The translations under genes and the position numbers were made by a program. The notes under the pieces were generated by a model. It saw only the letters and a program-made list of their open reading frames with translations. It did not search any database and was not told the DNA's origin. Positions 59,541 to 64,000 of a stretch of DNA of 64,000 bases are shown here, in pieces. The stretch covers positions 1 through 64,000 of the forward strand of contig AYSC01000014.1 in the NCBI GenBank assembly GCA_000503195.1. Reading direction: 5' to 3'. How positions within the stretch are numbered: the stretch's first letter is position 1; each line of letters begins with the position of its first letter. This stretch comes from Blastomonas sp. CACIA14H2 (lineage in GTDB: Bacteria > Pseudomonadota > Alphaproteobacteria > Sphingomonadales > Sphingomonadaceae).

Positions 59541-60023
59541 TCAAAAACCTTTCTGTATTCAGGGGAAGCGGGAGCCTTTTCGAACTCGCATGTCAGCCGT
59601 TCGATTGTTTCTCCTCAATGTGCCGAGAGTTGGACACCAATCAGCGCAAACCCGCTGCGCCAATAGGCCGCACTTAACAGATTCGTCACAAAATAGCCAC
59701 CCCGTAATGGCCATTCCGGTCCTAGATGGGATGTCGGCGCGAAAAAGCAATCGCGTTGGGGGGATTACGCTACGGAAACCGCGAACGTTTGCATCGGGCG
59801 GTGCAGATTGGCCGGATGGAGGTCGGCACAATCGACCCACCCCTGGCCCCTCCCTGTCCAGGGAGGGGAATATTCCGCTGGCCTGTCCGCAGTTCAGTCC
59901 TCCCCTGCAAGGGGAGGGGGACCACGAAGTGGTGGAGGCGTGTCCGCCTTGCTCCGGCGAGGACAAACCTCCGTCATCGCTGTGCGATGCCACCACCCTT
60001 ACAGGGGAGGATTTGCAGATCGA
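59541..60023. other. Long gap between carD and fdxA (483 bp)
   Basis: The part next to carD (59541 to about 59830) should hold its promoter; I see no clear -35/-10 pair. The rest is filled by REP-like family C material. No credible gene: open frames here have no recognisable content. Confidence 0.5.
59830..60014. repeat. REP-like repeat (family C, copy 2, composite)
   Basis: Several GC-rich palindromes in a row: CCCCTCCCTGTCCAGGGAGG continuing GG; CTCCCCTGCAAGGGGAGG; CCACGAAGTGG; and closing CACCACCC...GGGGAGGATTT. It shares the CTCCCC/GGGGAGG and CCACCACC units with 16534-16697 but looks rearranged. Confidence 0.65.
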
Positions 60024-60362
60024 TCAGTCGCCCTCGCCGGGCTCGGGCGAGAAATAGGCTTCGTACTTGCCTTCCTTGCCCTTGTATTCATCGGCATCGG
60101 GCGGGCTGTCGCGCTTGACCGTGATATTGGGCCATTCGGCGCTGAACTTGGTGTTGAGCTCGAGCCACTTTTCTAGGCCGTCCTCGGTATCGGGCAGGAT
60201 GGCTTCGGCGGGGCATTCGGGTTCGCACACGCCGCAGTCGATGCACTCGCTGGGGTTGATCACCAGCATGTTCTCGCCCTCATAGAAGCAGTCCACCGGA
60301 CAGACTTCGACGCAGTCCATATATTTGCACTTGATGCAGGCGTCGGTGACAACATAGGTCAT
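60024..60362 (-). CDS. fdxA: Seven-iron ferredoxin FdxA
   Basis: 112-residue ferredoxin carrying one 3Fe-4S and one 4Fe-4S cluster: [20 protein letters not shown] and [16 protein letters not shown] hold the cysteines. The C-terminal extension ([19 protein letters not shown]) is typical of the alphaproteobacterial FdxA type. Start at 60362 with AGGGGAG 12 bases upstream; a longer in-frame reading adds a non-conserved stretch and is rejected. Confidence 0.95.
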   Translation of the reverse strand: MTYVVTDACIKCKYMDCVEVCPVDCFYEGENMLVINPSECIDCGVCEPECPAEAILPDTEDGLEKWLELNTKFSAEWPNITVKRDSPPDADEYKGKEGKYEAYFSPEPGEGD

Positions 60363-60515
60363 CGGCTGTGATCGCTCCCCTGAATGCGTACCGGCGCGGG
60401 GCACCGGTCGGGCGTGGTGATGGCATAATGATGCCGCAGTGATTCTGGGCGCCTTGCTATTGTCACAAGGCCGATGCGTCAATATGGCGCTGCCTTGCCC
60501 GTCCCAAGCCCCGCT

Positions 60516-60836
60516 TTATCCGGTCGCGCGCGCTTCTGTGGGTTCGCTGTAGCAGGCAAGCGCCTCGTCCGCCGGTCCGCGGCGCCGGGGCAGATGGTCG
60601 ATCTGCAGCACCAGCACCCGGCTGCCCTGCGGCACGGTGAGGATATCGCCGCAGCGCACCGCGTGGTGCGCCTTGACGACGCGGTGGCCGTTGCTGCGGA
60701 TCACCCCCTGCTCGGCGAGCATCTTGCCCTGCGATCGGCTGCGCACCAGCCGCAGATACCAGAGCAGCAGGTCCATGCGCATATGCGCGCCCGCGTTGCC
60801 GATCGATGAGGATGCTCCGCCGCCCTTTTCAGCCAA
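60516..60836 (-). CDS. S4-domain RNA-binding protein (Hsp15-like)
   Basis: 106 residues with an S4 domain: MRMDLLLWYLRLVRSRSQGK, MLAEQGVIRSNGHRVVKAHH and GDILTVPQG. This matches Hsp15, which rescues stalled 50S subunits carrying nascent chains. Internal ATG codons (MRMDLLL) are possible true starts. It overlaps the upstream helicase by 8 bases, so translation is coupled. Confidence 0.85.
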   Translation of the reverse strand: MAEKGGGASSSIGNAGAHMRMDLLLWYLRLVRSRSQGKMLAEQGVIRSNGHRVVKAHHAVRCGDILTVPQGSRVLVLQIDHLPRRRGPADEALACYSEPTEARATG

Positions 60837-63393
60837 TCGCCACCTTCCATTCCTTCAGCGCGGCAAAATGTCCCCGGTTCTCCTGGCCCGCCGCTGGGCC
60901 CTGAGCCTTTTTCCGCGCCAGCCCCCGCCAGCGCCATAACCTTTGCTTGTCCGATCCGGAGTCCGCCCCGGCGTCGGCGGGCGCCGCCTCGCGCCGGAAG
61001 CCCGCCGCGCGCATCAACCGCTCGGCATTGGCGGCGGTGAGCCCCATCGAGATGGCAAGCGCGGGATCGATGGCGAAGCTGGCAGCATTGCCCTTGGCAT
61101 CATGCGCAGCGCGGATGAGCTTTTCCGCCATGTCGACGCGCAGCGCCTGGTCGCCGAGCCCGCGATAGGCCGGATGCCCCTCACCCGGCAGGGCCGATGC
61201 GGGAACCACCGCGCGCAGGCTCTCGATCGCGGGATCGAGCGCCTCCGGCAGCGCCGCGCCCGCACGCACCGCGCGCATCAGCCGCAGCATCGCCTGGCAA
61301 TCGGCGCGGATCATCGCGGCGCAGAAAATGTCGAGACTGCCCAGCCGCACGCCCAGCCGCTGCAGCACCTGCCGCGCAGGCCCGTCGAGCGCGGCGATCA
61401 GCGGCTCGGCCTCGGTCCGGGGAATCGCCCCGCCTGCCTCGACCAGTTGCACCAGCAGCGCGCGCAGCGGGCCGGAGCAGCGCTTGTCCTCGGCGGCCCG
61501 AGTGAGCGCACGCACCGGGGCGAGCGCCTTTTTGAGATGCGCCTCGAGCCAGTCCGTGACATGCGCCAGAAGCGCCTCCCGATCGGGGCGGGGGATGGCA
61601 TCGAGCGCGCGGTCGGGCTGAAATCGCGGATGGCCGAGCGACGCCCCGCGCACCAGCAGGCCGATCCGCTGCCCGCGCCAGAACAGCGCCGGCCGCCCCT
61701 TGTCGTCCGCACCAAGGCCAAGCGCCTTCGCGCCATCGGCGATCAGATCGCGCGCGCGCCTTGCCAGCAAACCGGGCAGATGGCGATCGGCGGCGGCGAC
61801 CAGCAGCTTGCGGTCGGCCAGCCGCGCCTGCGCATCGACGACGAACGAAAAGCCGCTCAGATGCCCGATCGGTTCGCCATCGACGCAGATCGCATCACCC
61901 TCTTCGAGCGTCACCGGCAGCAGCGAGGCATCGCCGCCCAGGCCGCGCAGCAGCACCGCGGTGCGCCGGTCGACGAAGCGCTGCGCGAGCGCGCGGTGCA
62001 GCGCGTCGGACAATCGCTCCTCGACCTCGCGCGCGCGCCCGGCCATTTCGGCGGGATCGGCCAGCCAGTCGCGCCGCTGCGCGACATAGGCCCAGGTGCG
62101 GATCGCCGCGATGCGCGCGCCCAGCTTCTCGACGTCGCCCTGCACCGAATCGAGATCGGCAATCTTGCGCGCGATGAAATCGACCGGGATGTGGCCCAGC
62201 CCCTGGCCCAGATGCTGCCAGAGCTGCGCGACGAAGTTCGCGTGATGCTCGGCCCCGCGATGCTGGAAATCGGGCAGGCTGCACACCGACCAGAAGCGCC
62301 GCACCGCCGCCTGCCCGCGCACGCTCGGCGCGACCTGCGGATCGTCGGCCAGGCGGCGCAGCACGGCAAGATCGATCGCTTCGGGTGCGGGCTTGAGGAC
62401 CGGACTCGAGGGCAACCGTTCCAGATCGGCGATCAATGTGCCCAGGCTGTCGAAGCGCAGCCGCGATTCGCGCCAGAACAGCGACTTGAGCGGCGGAAAG
62501 CTGTGCTGCTCGATCCGCTCGATCTCCTCGTCGGTGAATTGCGCATCGTGATGGCCCGCGACCGACCCGAACGTGCCGTCGCGCTGATGCCGTCCGGCGC
62601 GCCCGGCGATCTGCGCCATTTCCGACAGCGTCAGCCGCCGCCGGCGCGCGCCGTCATATTTGTGCAGCGAGGCAAAGGCGACATGCTCGACATCCATGTT
62701 GAGCCCCATACCGATCGCATCGGTGGCGACGAGATAATCGACCTCGCCCGCCTGGTACATCGCGACCTGCGCGTTGCGCGTCGCCGGGCTCAACGCTCCC
62801 ATGACCACTGCCGCGCCGCCCCGAAAGCGCCGCAGCATCTCGGCGACGGCATAGACCTCCTCGGCCGAGAAGGCGACGATCGCGCTGCGCGGCGGCAGGC
62901 GCGATAGCTTCTTGATCCCGGCATAGCTCAGCGTCGAAAAGCGCGGGCGGCCGATGATCTCGGCATCGGGCACGAGCGCGCGGATCATGGGCGACAAGGC
63001 TTCCGAACCAAGGATCATGGTCTCGTCGCGGCCGCGCGCGTTGAGCACCCGGTCGGTAAACACATGGCCGCGTTCGGGATGCGCGCCCAATTGCGCCTCG
63101 TCGATCGCGACAAAGGCGAAATCGCGCCCCTGATCGAGCGGCATGCTTTCGGCGGTGGAGAGGAACCAGCGCGCGCCGGGCGGGACGATCCGCTCCTCGC
63201 CGGTGACCAGCGCGACCTCTCCCGGCCCCTTGATCTTCACCACCCGGTCATAGACCTCGCGCGCGAGCAGGCGGAGCGGGAAGCCGATCAGGCCGCTGGA
63301 ATGCGCACACATCCGCTCGATCGCGAGGTGCGTCTTGCCGGTGTTGGTCGGCCCCAGCACGGCGGTGACGGGGCTCGGCGAAAATCGGGTCAT
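60829..63393 (-). CDS. SUV3-like superfamily 2 helicase
   Basis: 854 residues. Walker A VLGPTNTGKTHLAIERM at residues 7-23, then FPLRLLAREVYDRV, ATP hydrolysis motif VAIDEAQLGAHPERGHVFTD, motif III-like MILGSEALSP, and motif VI MAQIAGRAGRHQRDGTFG. The order matches mitochondrial SUV3, an RNA helicase of the degradosome; bacterial homologues are common in this class. The C-terminal half carries additional helical sequence. Start at 63393 with GGAGG eight bases upstream; the GTG five codons earlier overlaps that site. Confidence 0.9.
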   Translation of the reverse strand: MTRFSPSPVTAVLGPTNTGKTHLAIERMCAHSSGLIGFPLRLLAREVYDRVVKIKGPGEVALVTGEERIVPPGARWFLSTAESMPLDQGRDFAFVAIDEAQLGAHPERGHVFTDRVLNARGRDETMILGSEALSPMIRALVPDAEIIGRPRFSTLSYAGIKKLSRLPPRSAIVAFSAEEVYAVAEMLRRFRGGAAVVMGALSPATRNAQVAMYQAGEVDYLVATDAIGMGLNMDVEHVAFASLHKYDGARRRRLTLSEMAQIAGRAGRHQRDGTFGSVAGHHDAQFTDEEIERIEQHSFPPLKSLFWRESRLRFDSLGTLIADLERLPSSPVLKPAPEAIDLAVLRRLADDPQVAPSVRGQAAVRRFWSVCSLPDFQHRGAEHHANFVAQLWQHLGQGLGHIPVDFIARKIADLDSVQGDVEKLGARIAAIRTWAYVAQRRDWLADPAEMAGRAREVEERLSDALHRALAQRFVDRRTAVLLRGLGGDASLLPVTLEEGDAICVDGEPIGHLSGFSFVVDAQARLADRKLLVAAADRHLPGLLARRARDLIADGAKALGLGADDKGRPALFWRGQRIGLLVRGASLGHPRFQPDRALDAIPRPDREALLAHVTDWLEAHLKKALAPVRALTRAAEDKRCSGPLRALLVQLVEAGGAIPRTEAEPLIAALDGPARQVLQRLGVRLGSLDIFCAAMIRADCQAMLRLMRAVRAGAALPEALDPAIESLRAVVPASALPGEGHPAYRGLGDQALRVDMAEKLIRAAHDAKGNAASFAIDPALAISMGLTAANAERLMRAAGFRREAAPADAGADSGSDKQRLWRWRGLARKKAQGPAAGQENRGHFAALKEWKVAIG

Positions 63394-63551
63394 GGGAGCA
63401 GCCTCCACCCCCTACATCATGGCAGCACCCGAGCAATGCAAGACCCGCGCGCAAAGCCTTGTGGATAGGTTGCGCCGCTGATCGGGCTTCTTGCACCGCT
63501 CATCCCGCAGACCGGGTTTTACACCCCGGGTTAATTTGACTTTAACCGGTC

Positions 63552-64000
63552 ATGTCCACACAGATTGCGGCGAGGAAAACGCCATCGCGCCGGTCTTTTC
63601 AGGATCGGCACGGGAGGAATGGCGGCAAGGGGTCGGTCTTGTTTCAGCAACGCGAACAGCTTTTGGGGGCCGGTGCCGCCAGTGCCAGACTGTCACTGGC
63701 CGATGTGCTCCCCACGCCGACCCGGCCTGCCCAGCCCGCACCCGCCCTGCCCGCCCCTGCAACCGGCCTTGAGGCGCTGAAGGCGCGGTTGCTGCGCACC
63801 CGTCAGTTCATCCACGACACCAACTGGACGCCCGATCTCGGCCAGAATATCGGCAGCCTCGAATGGTTTCGCGGCCTCGGGACATTGTGCCTGCTGTGCA
63901 CCGGTGCCTATGCGGTGTTTCCCGGCGTCAGCCCGATCGGTGCCGCCGCCACTGCCCCTGCCCCGGTCGCGCGCGAGGAATTGCGCAGCCAGATGATCAT
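63552..64000 (+). CDS. N-terminal part of an envelope protein, possibly an M23-type peptidase
   Basis: The frame starting at the ATG at 63552 is open to the window end (149 residues). A basic N-terminus is followed by LSLADVLPTPTRPAQPAPA (Pro/Ala-rich), FIHDTNWTPDLGQNIGSLEW and one membrane segment (LGTLCLLCTGAYAVFPGV). Similar N-termini occur, as I recall, on sphingomonad M23 metallopeptidases, but no catalytic domain is in view. A TTG at 63639 is an alternative start. Divergent from the helicase. Confidence 0.5.
   Translation, partial: MSTQIAARKTPSRRSFQDRHGRNGGKGSVLFQQREQLLGAGAASARLSLADVLPTPTRPAQPAPALPAPATGLEALKARLLRTRQFIHDTNWTPDLGQNIGSLEWFRGLGTLCLLCTGAYAVFPGVSPIGAAATAPAPVAREELRSQMI

Noticed and set aside
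59559-60176. Several open frames in the carD-fdxA gap
   Set aside because: They run through GC-rich palindromes, lack ribosome sites and encode low-complexity sequence.

Overview
The window is GC-rich DNA with no RNA genes visible. It reads as a chromosomal segment of a motile sphingomonad (Alphaproteobacteria, Sphingomonadales). The basis is the family mix: short tandem flagellins, an FlbD-type flagellar regulator, COQ9, CarD, a SUV3-like helicase next to an S4-domain protein, lptF/lptG, and numerous palindromic REP-like repeats. I cannot assign a species.

Layout. (1) 1-14548, minus strand: a two-partner secretion locus. An outer-membrane TpsB transporter is translationally coupled to a giant exoprotein that runs off the left edge, with at least 4,266 residues in view. 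The exoprotein carries a TPS secretion domain, a beta-helix region, about 42 FG-GAP repeats and at least four and a half MBG repeats. (2) 14549-27346: metabolic genes on both strands. These are a methyltransferase, a crotonase, a cyclic-nucleotide-binding/thioredoxin-reductase fusion, two adjacent acyl-CoA dehydrogenases, a threonine-synthase-like enzyme, a fatty-acid hydroxylase overlapping an old yellow enzyme, a DMT transporter, COQ9, DUF1905 and an orphan ParA ATPase. (3) 27353-44378, minus strand: one long flagellar operon in the order flbD-fliEFGHIJKLMNOPQR-flhB-fliDS, preceded by a textbook sigma-54 promoter. (4) 44714-49437, plus strand: five tandem flagellin genes. Each has a sigma-28-like promoter, an upstream GTCR-N6-TGAC dyad and a shared 5'-leader box, and the array ends in a strong terminator. 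(5) 49576-52110, minus strand: DUF2141, a diacylglycerol kinase and a nucleotidyltransferase resembling mitochondrial TAM41, which together suggest a route from diacylglycerol to phosphatidate to CDP-diacylglycerol. (6) 52239-58131, plus strand: lptF, lptG, a polysaccharide flippase and a long-chain acyl-CoA synthetase. (7) 58139-63393, minus strand: a membrane protein, carD, fdxA, an S4 RNA-binding protein and a SUV3-like helicase, followed at the right edge by the start of a divergent envelope protein.

How the parts work together. The flagellar block encodes the basal-body MS ring, C ring, export gate and ATPase, hook-length control, cap, chaperone and filament. Its regulatory sequences imply a hierarchy: sigma-54 plus FlbD for the structural operon, then sigma-28 for fliDS and the flagellins. 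The envelope genes (TPS adhesin, Lpt permease, flippase, DAG recycling) form a second theme.

The items most worth a second look are the flagellin dyads and leader box, a REP palindrome sitting in frame inside fliP, the TAM41-like/DAG-kinase pair, and the size and repeat plan of the TPS exoprotein.
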